Below, piece by piece: positions 54,224 through 63,250 of a DNA stretch of 64,000 bases (positions within the stretch are counted from its first letter, which is position 1; each line of letters starts with the position of its first letter). The DNA is from Bifidobacterium sp. (GTDB lineage Bacteria; Actinomycetota; Actinomycetes; Actinomycetales; Bifidobacteriaceae), in assembly GCA_022640915.1 (NCBI GenBank), contig JALCCT010000003.1, forward strand, positions 62,001 through 126,000, read 5' to 3'. The notes under the pieces are model-generated. The model was not told where the DNA came from, did no database searches, and was given only the letters and a program-made list of their open reading frames with translations. Made by a program: the position numbers and the translations under genes.

Positions 54224-56191
54224 TTAATACGTTCGCTGCTGCGGCAACATATCGAGGATATGCACAGGCTGCCAAAGCACTGCCGCCGAGTCGATTGCGG
54301 TCATGGAGTGGGCGAGATAATGCTCGTCATCGCGCGTGGCGAAATCGGTGCGGTACAGGGATCCGCGCGACTCATGGCGTGCCAGTGTTGCACGCAGCAT
54401 GGCATCGGCGAGCGTCACTAAATGCCGCGCCTCCCAAATCGCGGTGAGCTCCTGATTGAATAGCGCATCCGGCGCATGACTTCGCAACGCCCGGACACGT
54501 GGCAATGCTACATCGCGCAGCCATTCGCGTGCCGTCTCGATGCTGCGTGCATCGCAGCGCACGGCGACAGCACGCTCCATCGCCTTGCCGAGTTCCGACA
54601 TCACTTCGTAGGGGTTGTCACCAGCACCGGCGTCTGAGCGGCCTGAAACGCCATATGTTGCGGTGCTGTTAGCGGGGGTTGCGTGGGCCGGTTCGGCATC
54701 GACGCCGCGCCCATGGTCGAGTCCAGCTCGGGGCTGTGCAGCATGCCCGGGATCCTGTGGCAGGAGCTGCTGCAGATCTGCACTGCGACGTTCGGCGGCT
54801 AGCAGGACTGGATCTTCGCTAATGTCGTCCGTGGCATTGCAGCCGTCAGCGATCGGCTGCAAGATTTTTCCTGCGATGGCCGCTCCGGCGCGGTTGCCGA
54901 ACAAACAGGCGTCGAGCAGCGAGTTGCCTCCTAGACGATTGGCCCCGTGCACGCTAACACAGGAGCATTCCCCGGCCGCGTAGAGCCCTTGGACGGTGCT
55001 GCGTGCGCCGTCATGCCAGCGATACACTTCGCCGTCGAGGCTGATGGGGATGCCGCCCATCGTGTAATGAGCGGTCGGTTTGACCGGTACATAATCCTTG
55101 CTGGGATCAAGGTCTGCATAGGTGTGAATGGTTTCGAGCACCTGCGGCAGGTTTCGCCTCATCCGTTCAGCCGGGATGCCGGTCAGGTCGAGCCATACGC
55201 AGTCGTGTGGGCCGTCGGGATCTTTCATATCGGGCACGCCAAGGCCTTGGCTGACTTGATCCACAATGGCGCGGCTGATGACGTCGCGCGCGGCCAGATC
55301 GCCATGTTCCGGGGCATATTGCCGCATGAAGGCTTCGCCGTCGGCGTTGCGCAGCACGCCGCCTTCGGAGCGAGCCGCTTCGGAGAGCAGTATGCCGCTG
55401 TGCGCGAGGCCGGTGGGATGGAATTGAATGAACTCCATATCCTCCAGCTGCAGCCCGGCCTCGAGCACTAGTGCCATGCCGTCTCCGGTCAGATCCCAGG
55501 AATTCGAGGTAGTGTGGAACAGCCTTCCGGCGCCGCCGGTAGCGAGCAGCACGGTGCGGGCATGCAACGCGTGCACCGTGCCGGTATGTGTGTCAAAGGC
55601 GACGACGCCACGCACCATGTTCTTCGACGCATTCAAGGCCAGATCGGTGACGACCCATTCCTCGGCGAATTCGATACCCATCGCCACGCACTGCTGCCAC
55701 AACGTGAACAGGATCTGATGACCGATGCGATCGGTTGAATATGCGGCGCGTCGAATCGGCGCATGACCAAAATCAGCGGTATGGCCGCCGAAACGCCGTT
55801 GGGCGATATGTCCGTCCGCGGTCCGGGAGAATGCGGCTCCGGAGCGTTCCAAATTGATGACGGTTTCGGGCGCATACTGCGCCAGCACTTGCGCGGCGTC
55901 CTGGTCGACGAGCCAATCGCCGCCTTTGACGGTGTCGTAATAATGCCAATGCCAGTCGTCATGTTCGGCGTTTCCCAGGCTCGCCGCGATGCCACCCTCG
56001 GCCGATCCGGTGTGCGAACGTAACGGCTGCAGCTTGGAGATTACCAAAATCTTCGGTTCCGCGCCGTGCTCCCGTGCTGTTTGCATCGCAGGCGAACCTA
56101 GCAAGCCCAAGGCAGCTGACAGACCGGCTGCCCCGGCTCCCACGATGATCGCATCGTATGATGCCTCCACATGTTCTGGACTCATACCCAT
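54224..56191 (-). CDS. sdhA: Fumarate reductase/succinate dehydrogenase flavoprotein subunit
   Basis: A 655-residue FAD protein. The dinucleotide loop is I-I-V-G-A-G-A-A-G-L-S-A-A near residue 15; the histidine expected to bind FAD covalently is in R-S-H-T-G-S-A-E-G-G-I-A-A. Substrate-site motifs H-P-T-G-L and the late H-E-S-R-G-S-L-Y-R-T-D-F are present. A low-complexity insert lies around residues 445-510. ATG 56191 gives the family-like start; the frame is open 158 codons further, over the opposite-strand MGMT gene. Without membrane subunits and in a fermentative host, fumarate reduction is the more likely direction. L-aspartate oxidase is a less likely alternative. Confidence 0.85.
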   Translation of the reverse strand: MGMSPEHVEASYDAIIVGAGAAGLSAALGLLGSPAMQTAREHGAEPKILVISKLQPLRSHTGSAEGGIAASLGNAEHDDWHWHYYDTVKGGDWLVDQDAAQVLAQYAPETVINLERSGAAFSRTADGHIAQRRFGGHTADFGHAPIRRAAYSTDRIGHQILFTLWQQCVAMGIEFAEEWVVTDLALNASKNMVRGVVAFDTHTGTVHALHARTVLLATGGAGRLFHTTSNSWDLTGDGMALVLEAGLQLEDMEFIQFHPTGLAHSGILLSEAARSEGGVLRNADGEAFMRQYAPEHGDLAARDVISRAIVDQVSQGLGVPDMKDPDGPHDCVWLDLTGIPAERMRRNLPQVLETIHTYADLDPSKDYVPVKPTAHYTMGGIPISLDGEVYRWHDGARSTVQGLYAAGECSCVSVHGANRLGGNSLLDACLFGNRAGAAIAGKILQPIADGCNATDDISEDPVLLAAERRSADLQQLLPQDPGHAAQPRAGLDHGRGVDAEPAHATPANSTATYGVSGRSDAGAGDNPYEVMSELGKAMERAVAVRCDARSIETAREWLRDVALPRVRALRSHAPDALFNQELTAIWEARHLVTLADAMLRATLARHESRGSLYRTDFATRDDEHYLAHSMTAIDSAAVLWQPVHILDMLPQQRTY

Positions 56192-56287
56192 GATTCTTGC
56201 ACACGGCAGGACTCTCGGTGTCGGCCTGCCGCGCGCCCGGGAACGTTTGCCATGTCTGGTGCGCATTTGCACTGTATTTTCCAGACG

Positions 56288-56650
56288 ATGGCCGATAATG
56301 GTGGCATGAGCGAATCCTTCAGCAGTCGTGTCTACGATGTTGTCCGCCGCATTCCGATGGGCAAGGTGGCGACCTACGGCCAGGTCGCGGCCTTGGCGGG
56401 CAACGCCAAAAGCGCGCGCATCGTCGGATATGCGTTGCATTCCAACCCTCAGCCGGGCGTCATTCCCTGCCACCGAGTGGTATTCCGCGATGGCTCGCTC
56501 GCCCCTGGATTCGCCTTTGGTGGCCCTGAGCGGCAGCGCGCGCTGTTGGAGGATGAGGGTGTGCTTTTCATTCCGCCGGTGAAAAGCCATGCTAATGCCG
56601 GCGAGGATGGCTGGCTGGCGGATTTGAAGCGCTGCCAGTGGCAGGAGTGA
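56288..56650 (+). CDS. MGMT-family methylated-DNA-cysteine methyltransferase
   Basis: A 120-residue protein that is just the active-site domain of the O6-alkylguanine-DNA alkyltransferase family. The acceptor motif P-C-H-R-V has Cys61, and the helix-turn-helix region A-T-Y-G-Q-V-A-A-L-A-G is in place upstream. Because Cys is present, it could transfer alkyl groups rather than act only as an alkyltransferase-like sensor. It lacks the N-terminal domain of Ada/Ogt. The start is uncertain: ATG 56306 would remove six residues. It is divergent from sdhA and convergent with dprA. Confidence 0.85.
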   Translation: MADNGGMSESFSSRVYDVVRRIPMGKVATYGQVAALAGNAKSARIVGYALHSNPQPGVIPCHRVVFRDGSLAPGFAFGGPERQRALLEDEGVLFIPPVKSHANAGEDGWLADLKRCQWQE

Positions 56651-56661
56651 GGCGCGGCTTG

Positions 56662-58128
56662 TCATGGTTGTTCACTCTTCAAGATTGAGCCTGTGGCGGA
56701 CTGCTTATTGTCGAGGGCGGTTTCGCAACTGCTGCTCGCCTGTTTCGTGATGTGGATCGCGCCGTGACCGAATTCGAGCATTCCTAGCAGCTCCATTTCG
56801 CCAAGCGTTTCGGTCAATTGTGCGAAAGTTGTCTCGTCGGTGAGCATAGAGTGTATCGCTTCAGGATTGGCAACCAGTTTTCGCCGCCTGCAGCGTCGTA
56901 TGGCGCTACGGATCGCTTCGTATCGGCGTTGCTCTTCAGTTATCACGGATTCGGCATCGGTTTGTGAATCTGGCGGCATGAACGCCTCAGTCTGTTCTCT
57001 TGTGGTTGTTTGCGATTCTAGGACGGGAAGTCCATGCCGCTTATGGCAGATTTCGTCAATATGACGGGTCGAGCACAGAATAATAGCTTTGCCGTCGCGG
57101 ATGAGGGCGTTGCAGCCGGCGTTGCCGGGCGAATCGATGCCGCCGGGGACCGCATAGACTTCGCGGCCCAGATCCGCCGCCCAATTCGCGGTGTTAAGCG
57201 CCCCGGAGCGGGCTCGAGCCTGGGCCACGACAAGCGTCGAGGATAGCGCTGCAATGATTCGGTTGCGCAATAGGAACCGCCGGGCCTCGGGCACTGTTCC
57301 AGGGCACAGTTCGCTGATGAGCGCGCCCCCGTTGGCGACGATAGCTTCGAATAGGCGTTCATTGCGTTGTGGACCGATATGATTCAGTCCGCCAGCGAAC
57401 ACAGCGACGGTGGTACCTGCAGCGACATCGTCGTGCCGCGCCGCCTCGAGAGCTCCCCAATGCGCAGCAGCATCTGCACCGAACGCGCCGCCCGAGATGA
57501 CGACATGACCATCAGCTGCGGCTTGCAAGGCTATGTCGTGCGCGACGCATCTCCCATATTCGCTCACGCTGCGCGAGCCTACAATGGCTATCGGTTTAGG
57601 GCAGATCATCAGGCTTGACGGCGCGCCATAGCCCCACAGGCACAGCGGTGCCGCCCAATCCTTGCGCGTAGAAAGATCGGCCAGCTGACTGGGCCAATAT
57701 TCGCTATGTGGTGCGATGATCCATTGGCTGCCGTTCATGGTGAACCAGTCGGCCAACAGCTGCGGGTCGCATCCCGGCAATTGCGCGAAACGACTGAGCC
57801 ACCGGTCCAAAGCGCGGCGGAAAGCCTGAATGCCACGTCGATCCACGCTGCGTCCCCACTGCACGATGCCGTTGGTGAATATGGATTCCAGCTCATGTCT
57901 TGCATGCATGCCGGTTTTCGGCCGGCTGCCTTTCGTTAGGCTGCTTTCCGGCAGACCGGAGGCTATAGCGCTTGTGGCTTCGCGCAGCAGCGATACCACG
58001 GCCTGTGCGCTCTGCGCGCCTTTGAGCAGGGCAAACATCAAGGCGTCCGCGCCATCAAGGCAGAAGGTGAGTGTGGCGCGGGCGAGCGTTTCGGCGTCCG
58101 GCGGCATGATCGCCGTTGGGCTGTTCAT
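56662..58128 (-). CDS. dprA: DNA processing protein DprA
   Basis: A 488-residue protein with the Rossmann DprA domain: A-I-V-G-S-R-S-V-S-E-Y-G-R, S-G-G-A-F-G-A-D-A-A-A-H, V-F-A-G-G-L, and V-P-G-G-I-D-S-P-G-N-A-G-C-N. DprA protects incoming single-stranded DNA and loads RecA. A winged-helix-like C-terminal region follows. The ATG at 58128 overlaps the comM stop by four bases, so it is translated with comM. The cluster yraN-comM-dprA is common in bacteria, also in non-competent ones, so competence is not implied. Confidence 0.93.
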   Translation of the reverse strand: MNSPTAIMPPDAETLARATLTFCLDGADALMFALLKGAQSAQAVVSLLREATSAIASGLPESSLTKGSRPKTGMHARHELESIFTNGIVQWGRSVDRRGIQAFRRALDRWLSRFAQLPGCDPQLLADWFTMNGSQWIIAPHSEYWPSQLADLSTRKDWAAPLCLWGYGAPSSLMICPKPIAIVGSRSVSEYGRCVAHDIALQAAADGHVVISGGAFGADAAAHWGALEAARHDDVAAGTTVAVFAGGLNHIGPQRNERLFEAIVANGGALISELCPGTVPEARRFLLRNRIIAALSSTLVVAQARARSGALNTANWAADLGREVYAVPGGIDSPGNAGCNALIRDGKAIILCSTRHIDEICHKRHGLPVLESQTTTREQTEAFMPPDSQTDAESVITEEQRRYEAIRSAIRRCRRRKLVANPEAIHSMLTDETTFAQLTETLGEMELLGMLEFGHGAIHITKQASSSCETALDNKQSATGSILKSEQP

Positions 58129-59660
58129 GATGCCCTCGTTCGCAGCGAGATGCCCTGCATCATTTCTGATTTGCCGGGGGAGTTCTTGCCGCCAAGATCG
58201 GCAAGCGTCCACGCCAGTCGCATCGCGCGGTCGGCGCCTCGCAAACTCAGCCGTCGACGTTCCAAAGCCTGGTTGACCAGTTCGACAGCTTGGCGTGAGG
58301 TGTTCTCACGCAGCCAAGTGCCTGCCGCTTGGGCGTTGCAGCCCCAATGCTGATCCTGAAATCGCTCTCGTGCTGCTGTACGGGCCTTGGACACCGCCAG
58401 ACGCATATCCCGGCTGGATGTGCTCGGCCTCTCAGGCGTTCCGGTGATGCGTTCTATGGGAGGCACGTCCACTTGGATGTCGATGCGGTCGAGAATTGGC
58501 CCCGAAAGTCGCGAAAAATAGCGTATGCGGTCCTTTTCCCGACAGGTGCAGCGCGCGCCGTCGCCATATCCGAATCCACATGGGCAAGGGTTCGCCGCCA
58601 TGACCAGTTGGAATCGAGCCGGATAATATGTTGTTCCTTTGGCGCGAGACAGGGCCACATATCCTGATTCCAGCGGCTCGCGCAGGGTCTGGAGTGCCCG
58701 TGGGGAGAACTCGGGCGCTTCATCCATGAACAGAACACCGCGATGGGCGCGCGTGATGGCTCCGGGTTGGGCGACTCCCGAGCCTCCGCCTACCAGCGCT
58801 GCGTTGGACGCGGTGTGGTGTGGTGCCTCGAACGGTGGTATGTCGCTGATGCCGTGATTGGCCAGCGTTCCACATAGCGAGCGGATGGAAGCAACTTCGA
58901 GCTGTTCGGACTCATCCAGCGGGCTCATGATGCTGGGCAGACGCGAGGCGAGCATGGTTTTGCCTGCTCCCGGTGGGCCGGTCATTAGCAGATGATGTCC
59001 GCCAGCCGCCGCCACCTGCAGCACCCACTTCGTGTGCTCCTGCCCGACGACCTCGCCCATATCCTGCGGCTGTGACGTTGCCGCGCTGTCGTCATCTGTC
59101 ATGTTGCGTGACTCGTCTTGGCGCCCAGGTGCAAGCTGATATTGTGCATGTCCGCCCATCATTTCGATGAGCTCGCCGACATGCCGGATGCAGACCGCGT
59201 CCAGCCCGCCTGCGAGCTGGGCCTCTTCCTTATTGGCATACGGGACGATGATTCGGCGCAATCCACGCTGCTTGGCATGCAGCATGATCGGCAGCAGCCC
59301 GTTGATTCCCAGTACGGTACCGTCGAGGTTGACTTCACCCAGCACGATGGTGTTGGTCAAGGTTTCGGTGTCGATCACGCCCGCCGCGCCTAACACACTG
59401 GCCGCTATTGCCAGATCGTGAGAAGAGCCGCGCTTGGGCAATGATGCAGGCGAGAGATTGACGGTGACGCGTGTCTGCGGCCACGAAAAGCCGCTCGCCT
59501 GACAAGCCGATTTTACGCGCTCGCGGGCTTCACTCAGCGATGCGTCAGGAAGACCGATGATGGAGAAATACGGCAAGCCGGGCGAGATGAAAGACTGGAT
59601 CTGGATGATGAAGGCCTTCAGCCCGATCAGGCCGACTGACAGTGCGCCGCCGATAGCCAT
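58125..59660 (-). CDS. comM: YifB/ComM family Mg-chelatase-like AAA+ ATPase
   Basis: A 511-residue protein: an N-terminal Lon-protease-like domain with G-L-P-D-A-S-L-S-E-A-R-E-R-V, then an AAA+ module with G-P-P-G-A-G-K-T-M (Walker A) near residue 226, Walker B F-M-D-E-A-P-E-F, and a sensor region. A C-terminal Mg-chelatase-like zinc pattern C-P-C-G-F-G ... C-T-C-R is present. ComM is a branch-migration helicase in Vibrio. It overlaps yraN by one base and dprA by four, forming one operon. Confidence 0.93.
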   Translation of the reverse strand: MAIGGALSVGLIGLKAFIIQIQSFISPGLPYFSIIGLPDASLSEARERVKSACQASGFSWPQTRVTVNLSPASLPKRGSSHDLAIAASVLGAAGVIDTETLTNTIVLGEVNLDGTVLGINGLLPIMLHAKQRGLRRIIVPYANKEEAQLAGGLDAVCIRHVGELIEMMGGHAQYQLAPGRQDESRNMTDDDSAATSQPQDMGEVVGQEHTKWVLQVAAAGGHHLLMTGPPGAGKTMLASRLPSIMSPLDESEQLEVASIRSLCGTLANHGISDIPPFEAPHHTASNAALVGGGSGVAQPGAITRAHRGVLFMDEAPEFSPRALQTLREPLESGYVALSRAKGTTYYPARFQLVMAANPCPCGFGYGDGARCTCREKDRIRYFSRLSGPILDRIDIQVDVPPIERITGTPERPSTSSRDMRLAVSKARTAARERFQDQHWGCNAQAAGTWLRENTSRQAVELVNQALERRRLSLRGADRAMRLAWTLADLGGKNSPGKSEMMQGISLRTRAS

Positions 59661-60262
59661 CAGAACGCCTCGGGAATATAGGTTACGGCCGGGCCGCTTG
59701 CCTCAAGCAGAATGCTGATAACGTCGAAACGCACGCCATGATGCGCGATTCGATGTTCTGGCTCAAGCAGCCACTGCACTCCTGCCCTGCGCAACCGCAG
59801 ACGCTTGCGCGAAGTCACCGCCTCCTGCGGGCTGCCGTAGCGTATGCTACGACGGGTTTTCACTTCGACGAAGACGACTATGCGTTTCGGATCGAGCATG
59901 ACGAGATCCAGTTCTCCGTAGCGTGTATGCCAGTTGCGCGAGAGTGTCGTCCAGCCTCGTCTGGCCAGCCAGGCAGCTGCATATTCCTCCCCGAGGACGC
60001 CGCACTGCGCTGGGGTGAGTGATCGATCACGCAGGCGTCCAGACAGGTCTTGCAGCGTGCTTGCGGCTGCAAGAGCGGGAGAATCAATGCCTTGAATCAC
60101 CGCGCAGATCTGCTGCATGCGGGCGGATGAGCGTGTTTCAGTGGGGTCGTTCGTGCTGCGTAGAAGTGTGGCGCCAATGCCAGACTCAGCATCGGTCGAC
60201 GGGTTCGAGTCTTTGTGCCGCTGCGTATCTGCGACCTGGGTATCGATAAGTTGTGTGTTCAT
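59660..60262 (-). CDS. YraN family (UPF0102) nuclease-like protein
   Basis: A 200-residue protein whose C-terminal 120 residues match UPF0102: G-V-L-G-E-E-Y-A-A-A-W-L-A-R-R-G-W, then E-L-D-L-V-M-L-D and V-F-V-E-V-K-T-R, the catalytic-like pattern of restriction-endonuclease folds. The first 80 residues are an extension not seen in typical 120-residue YraN. The function is unproven. Its stop overlaps the comM start by one base. Confidence 0.85.
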   Translation of the reverse strand: MNTQLIDTQVADTQRHKDSNPSTDAESGIGATLLRSTNDPTETRSSARMQQICAVIQGIDSPALAAASTLQDLSGRLRDRSLTPAQCGVLGEEYAAAWLARRGWTTLSRNWHTRYGELDLVMLDPKRIVVFVEVKTRRSIRYGSPQEAVTSRKRLRLRRAGVQWLLEPEHRIAHHGVRFDVISILLEASGPAVTYIPEAF

Positions 60263-60346
60263 ATACCTAGTTGATCAGAAAACGATCGTGGGGCATAACG
60301 ATTACGGGTCATGTGGTCGAAGGGTATGATTCTGGCGTGTTGTGTA

Positions 60347-60381
60347 CAGCATGTGGATGAAATTGGCTTATCCACATGCTG
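60347..60381. repeat. Inverted repeat containing DnaA-box-like sites
   Basis: CAGCATGTGGAT (60347-60358) and ATCCACATGCTG (60370-60381) are perfect 12-bp complements. The right part contains TTATCCACA (60368-60376), the DnaA box consensus; the left reads TGTGGATGA (60352-60360), a one-mismatch box in opposite orientation. It lies just downstream of the pyridoxal kinase gene and may also act as a terminator. Confidence 0.5.
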
Positions 60382-60403
60382 ACAGTTCGGATCCGCCTGA
60401 GCC

Positions 60404-61288
60404 TCACCGCACGAGCGAAGTTAGCTCGCCCAAATTGAGTTCGAAGCTTACGCCGCGATCCTCGTAATGCGGCTGATTGCGCGTGCTCTGCATGGCATGG
60501 CGCACGAATTCGCCGGCGATCCGTGCCGATTCTTCAAGCGTGCGTCCAGCCAGCACGGCCCCGCACAGCGCTGAGGCGAAGGCATCGCCAGTGCCATGGA
60601 TCATGAACGGCAGTTTTTCATGCATCAGCTCGCGCTTGCCTGTTACGCCGGTAGCAGCGTTCGCAACATAGTTGCGCATAATGCCGTCGCCGCGATCGAT
60701 GCCCTTGAGCACGACGTTCTTGGCACCGAGATCGAGCAGCGCCTGCAGTACGTCATCCACCTGCGCGTCGCAGAGATTCTGCCCGGCATACTCGCGACCG
60801 GTGAGTAGGCTAGCCTCAGTCAAATTCGGCATCAGCACGTCCGCGCCATTGGCCAGCCGAGCCGTGGCGTGGCACAGTTCCTCGGTATAAGTCGGGTACA
60901 TCTGCCCGCCGTCGCCCATCACTGGGTCGACCAGCCGCAGCGCCCGAGGATACTCGCGATATAGCCGCTGGATGATGGCTACCTGCTCGGCTGAGCCGAG
61001 GAATCCGCTGTAGATGCCGTCGAGATCGACATCCTCTTGCCGCCACGCGTCGAGGTACCCGCTCAGAATCTCCGTGGTGTCGTGGAAGGTGAACACCTTG
61101 TACTTGGTATGGGCCGAGAACAAGGCCGTCGGCACTGGGCAGACGTCGCAGCCGGCCGCCGAAAGGATTGGAATTGCAGCCGTCAGCGAGCACTTGCCAT
61201 AGCCGCACATGTCGTGCACTGCCGCGACGCGCGGAATATAACGTGGATCGCGTTCGAACAATGTCGCATTTTGCGCATTCTGAGACAT
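60404..61288 (-). CDS. pdxY: Pyridoxamine/pyridoxal kinase
   Basis: A 294-residue kinase of the ribokinase-like PdxK/PdxY group, which phosphorylates vitamin B6 vitamers. It has the early V-H-D-M-C-G-Y-G-K-C-S-L-T, the V-D-P-V-M-G-D-G-G segment, M-P-N-L-T-E-A-S-L-L-T-G, and the H-G-T-G-D-A-F-A-S-A-L-C-G phosphate-anion loop with catalytic Asp. AAAGG lies before ATG 61288. Assignment within the group (PdxK versus PdxY) is not certain. Confidence 0.85.
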   Translation of the reverse strand: MSQNAQNATLFERDPRYIPRVAAVHDMCGYGKCSLTAAIPILSAAGCDVCPVPTALFSAHTKYKVFTFHDTTEILSGYLDAWRQEDVDLDGIYSGFLGSAEQVAIIQRLYREYPRALRLVDPVMGDGGQMYPTYTEELCHATARLANGADVLMPNLTEASLLTGREYAGQNLCDAQVDDVLQALLDLGAKNVVLKGIDRGDGIMRNYVANAATGVTGKRELMHEKLPFMIHGTGDAFASALCGAVLAGRTLEESARIAGEFVRHAMQSTRNQPHYEDRGVSFELNLGELTSLVR

Positions 61289-61680
61289 GGGAAACCTTTC
61301 TGTTGCGCATTGGGACGGTGCCCGGGGAATTCGAACCGGGCGCCTCCGCAGGATTGGCCGTATACGACTTTAGACCCTAGTGATGCAAGGCTACGACAGG
61401 TTTCGCTCGAGTCTGTGCACGGCGTGTCGGCTGGGAGCGCAACATGCCATGTGACTTTTTCCTCGCGGGGAAGCCACCCATTGCAACGTTTGCTAATCGG
61501 TTATAGAGAACACCGATAACGCCCGGCTTGAAGTCAGGAGGCTGCGCGTCGTAGCCTCAAAGCATCGATTCGCCAAGCGCCAGTAGCGCCTCGACGAAGC
61601 GGGCCAACGTTCGCAACAAGCCGACAACAACCGATCGATCAGCAACGCATCAAGCAGCACAACCAACAAAAGAGGATCAC
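61289..61680. other. Intergenic region between the divergent pdxY and metY genes
   Basis: This 392-bp interval contains a T-arm-like hairpin at 61317-61344. I looked for a SAM- or pyridoxal-type riboswitch before metY and saw no recognisable core. The last 60 bases before metY are A/C-rich and unstructured, ending in GAGG before the start. Confidence 0.45.
61317..61344. repeat. Hairpin with tRNA T-arm-like loop
   Basis: GGTGCCCGG (61317-61325) pairs with CCGGGCGCC (61336-61344) with one wobble, around GGAATTCGAA. On the minus strand the loop reads GGTTCGAATTCC, close to a tRNA T arm, and the following GGGCACC resembles an acceptor end. The anticodon and D arms are absent, so it is not a tRNA gene. 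Confidence 0.45.
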
Positions 61681-62997
61681 ATGAGCGACAACAACCACCA
61701 ATATCGTTTCGAGACGCTGCAGCTGCACGTTGGCCAAGAGCAGGCCGACGCCGTTACCGACTCGCGGGCCGTGCCGATCTACGCGACTACGAGCTATGTG
61801 TTCCACGACTTTGATCATGCCGAGGCACGTTTTGGACTGGCGGATCCGGGCAACATTTACGGCCGCTTGACCAACTCCACGCAGGGCGTGTTCGAGGACC
61901 GCATCGCGGCGCTCGAAGGCGGCACCGCTGGCCTGGCCGTCGCCTCCGGCGCGGCGGCAGTCGAGTACGCCGTGCGCAACATCACGCAGTCCGGCGATCA
62001 TCTAGTCTCCTCGAAGAACATCTACGGCGGCACCTATAACCTCTTCCGCCACACGCTGCCGCGCGACGGCATCAGCGCCACTTTCGTCGACCCGCAGATT
62101 CCGCAGAACTTCGAGGATGCCATCCAGGAGAACACCAAGCTCGTCTACTTCGAAACCTTTGGCAACCCGAACGCCGACCTGCCCGACTTTGAGGCAATCG
62201 CCGAAATCGCGCACCGCCATCATCTGCCGGTGATCGTCGACAACACCTTCGCTACACCGTACCTGTTCCGTCCGCTCGAGCACGGAGCAGACGTCGTCGT
62301 GGAATCAGCGACGAAGTTCATCGGCGGACACGGCACCACGCTAGGCGGCGTAGTGGTCGAAGGCGGTACGTTCAACTGGGCCGAAGTACCGGGCAAGTTC
62401 CCAACGCTCACTCAGCCGGACCCCTCCTATCACGGCCTCAACTTCTACGAGGCGCTGGGCGGCGCGGCCTATGTCACCCGCATCCGCGCTATCCTGCTTC
62501 GTGACACCGGCGCAACGCTCAGCCCATTCGCGGCCTTCTTGCTGCTGCAAGGCACTGAGACGCTTTCGTTGCGCGTCGAGCGCCACGTCGAGAATGCGCT
62601 CAAGGTCGTCAAATATCTGCAGACGGTGCCTGAGGTGGAATCGATCTCGCACCCCAGCATCGAGGACAGACATGACCACGAGCTCTACCTCAAGTACTTT
62701 CCGAACGGTGCCGGCTCGATCTTCACCTTCGAGATCAAGGGCGGCAAGGATGCGGCGCGCGTGTTCATCGACAACCTGCACCTGTTTAGCCTGCTCGCCA
62801 ACGTCGCCGACGTCAAAAGCCTCGTAATCCATCCGGCTTCGACTACGCATTCGCAGGAGACCCCCGAGGAACTCGAAGATCAGGGCATCCACGAGGGCAC
62901 GATCCGGCTGTCCGTCGGCACCGAGAACATCGAAGACATCATCGAGGATCTGCAGGGCGGCTTTGCGGCGTTGCGTGAATCCGGATTGGCGAAATGA
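61681..62997 (+). CDS. metY: O-acetylhomoserine aminocarboxypropyltransferase/cystathionine synthase family
   Basis: A 438-residue PLP enzyme of methionine/cysteine metabolism, most like O-acetylhomoserine sulfhydrylase. The PLP lysine is in [12 protein letters not shown]; the cofactor region Y-G-R-L-T-N-S-T and V-D-N-T-F-A-T-P-Y match the family. The long C-terminal part with [13 protein letters not shown] ends in the usual [12 protein letters not shown] precedes ATG 61681. Cystathionine gamma-synthase cannot be excluded, but length and the [12 protein letters not shown] insert favour metY. Confidence 0.9.
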   Translation: MSDNNHQYRFETLQLHVGQEQADAVTDSRAVPIYATTSYVFHDFDHAEARFGLADPGNIYGRLTNSTQGVFEDRIAALEGGTAGLAVASGAAAVEYAVRNITQSGDHLVSSKNIYGGTYNLFRHTLPRDGISATFVDPQIPQNFEDAIQENTKLVYFETFGNPNADLPDFEAIAEIAHRHHLPVIVDNTFATPYLFRPLEHGADVVVESATKFIGGHGTTLGGVVVEGGTFNWAEVPGKFPTLTQPDPSYHGLNFYEALGGAAYVTRIRAILLRDTGATLSPFAAFLLLQGTETLSLRVERHVENALKVVKYLQTVPEVESISHPSIEDRHDHELYLKYFPNGAGSIFTFEIKGGKDAARVFIDNLHLFSLLANVADVKSLVIHPASTTHSQETPEELEDQGIHEGTIRLSVGTENIEDIIEDLQGGFAALRESGLAK

Positions 62998-63046
62998 CAC
63001 GGTAGCGCACGCGTTCCGGGCGAATCCTACAATCTAGCAAACACGA

Positions 63047-63095
63047 GCCGGGCGCTTGCCTCATCCTTACGAATGAGGCAAGCGCCCGGCTTTTT
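63047..63095 (+). terminator. Terminator after metY
   Basis: Arms 63047-63064 (GCCGGGCGCTTGCCTCAT) and 63073-63090 are perfect 18-bp complements with an 8-nt loop, followed by TTTTT at 63091-63095. Confidence 0.93.
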
Positions 63096-63250
63096 CGCTC
63101 TTGCGTATGATGTCGCCGCGACGTTCACATGCATAGCATAAGAGGCGTTGCGAACGATGTCGCCATGAAACCTGTGCTACGAGCACGGCGTTGCGAACAT
63201 AATATCGCGAACTACAACGCACGACAGCGAATGAGAAGGAGACCCACGCG

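Noticed and set aside
56192..56665. 158-codon N-terminal extension of the SdhA frame
   Set aside because: It lies antisense to the MGMT-family gene and has no similarity to flavoproteins; the start at 56191 matches the family.
61317..61400. A tRNA gene on the minus strand
   Set aside because: The T-arm and acceptor ends look right, but five-base T-stem pairing fails and no anticodon or D arm can be drawn.
61386..61680. SAM-type riboswitch upstream of metY
   Set aside because: No SAM-I, SAM-II or SAM-IV core motifs are recognisable in the interval.
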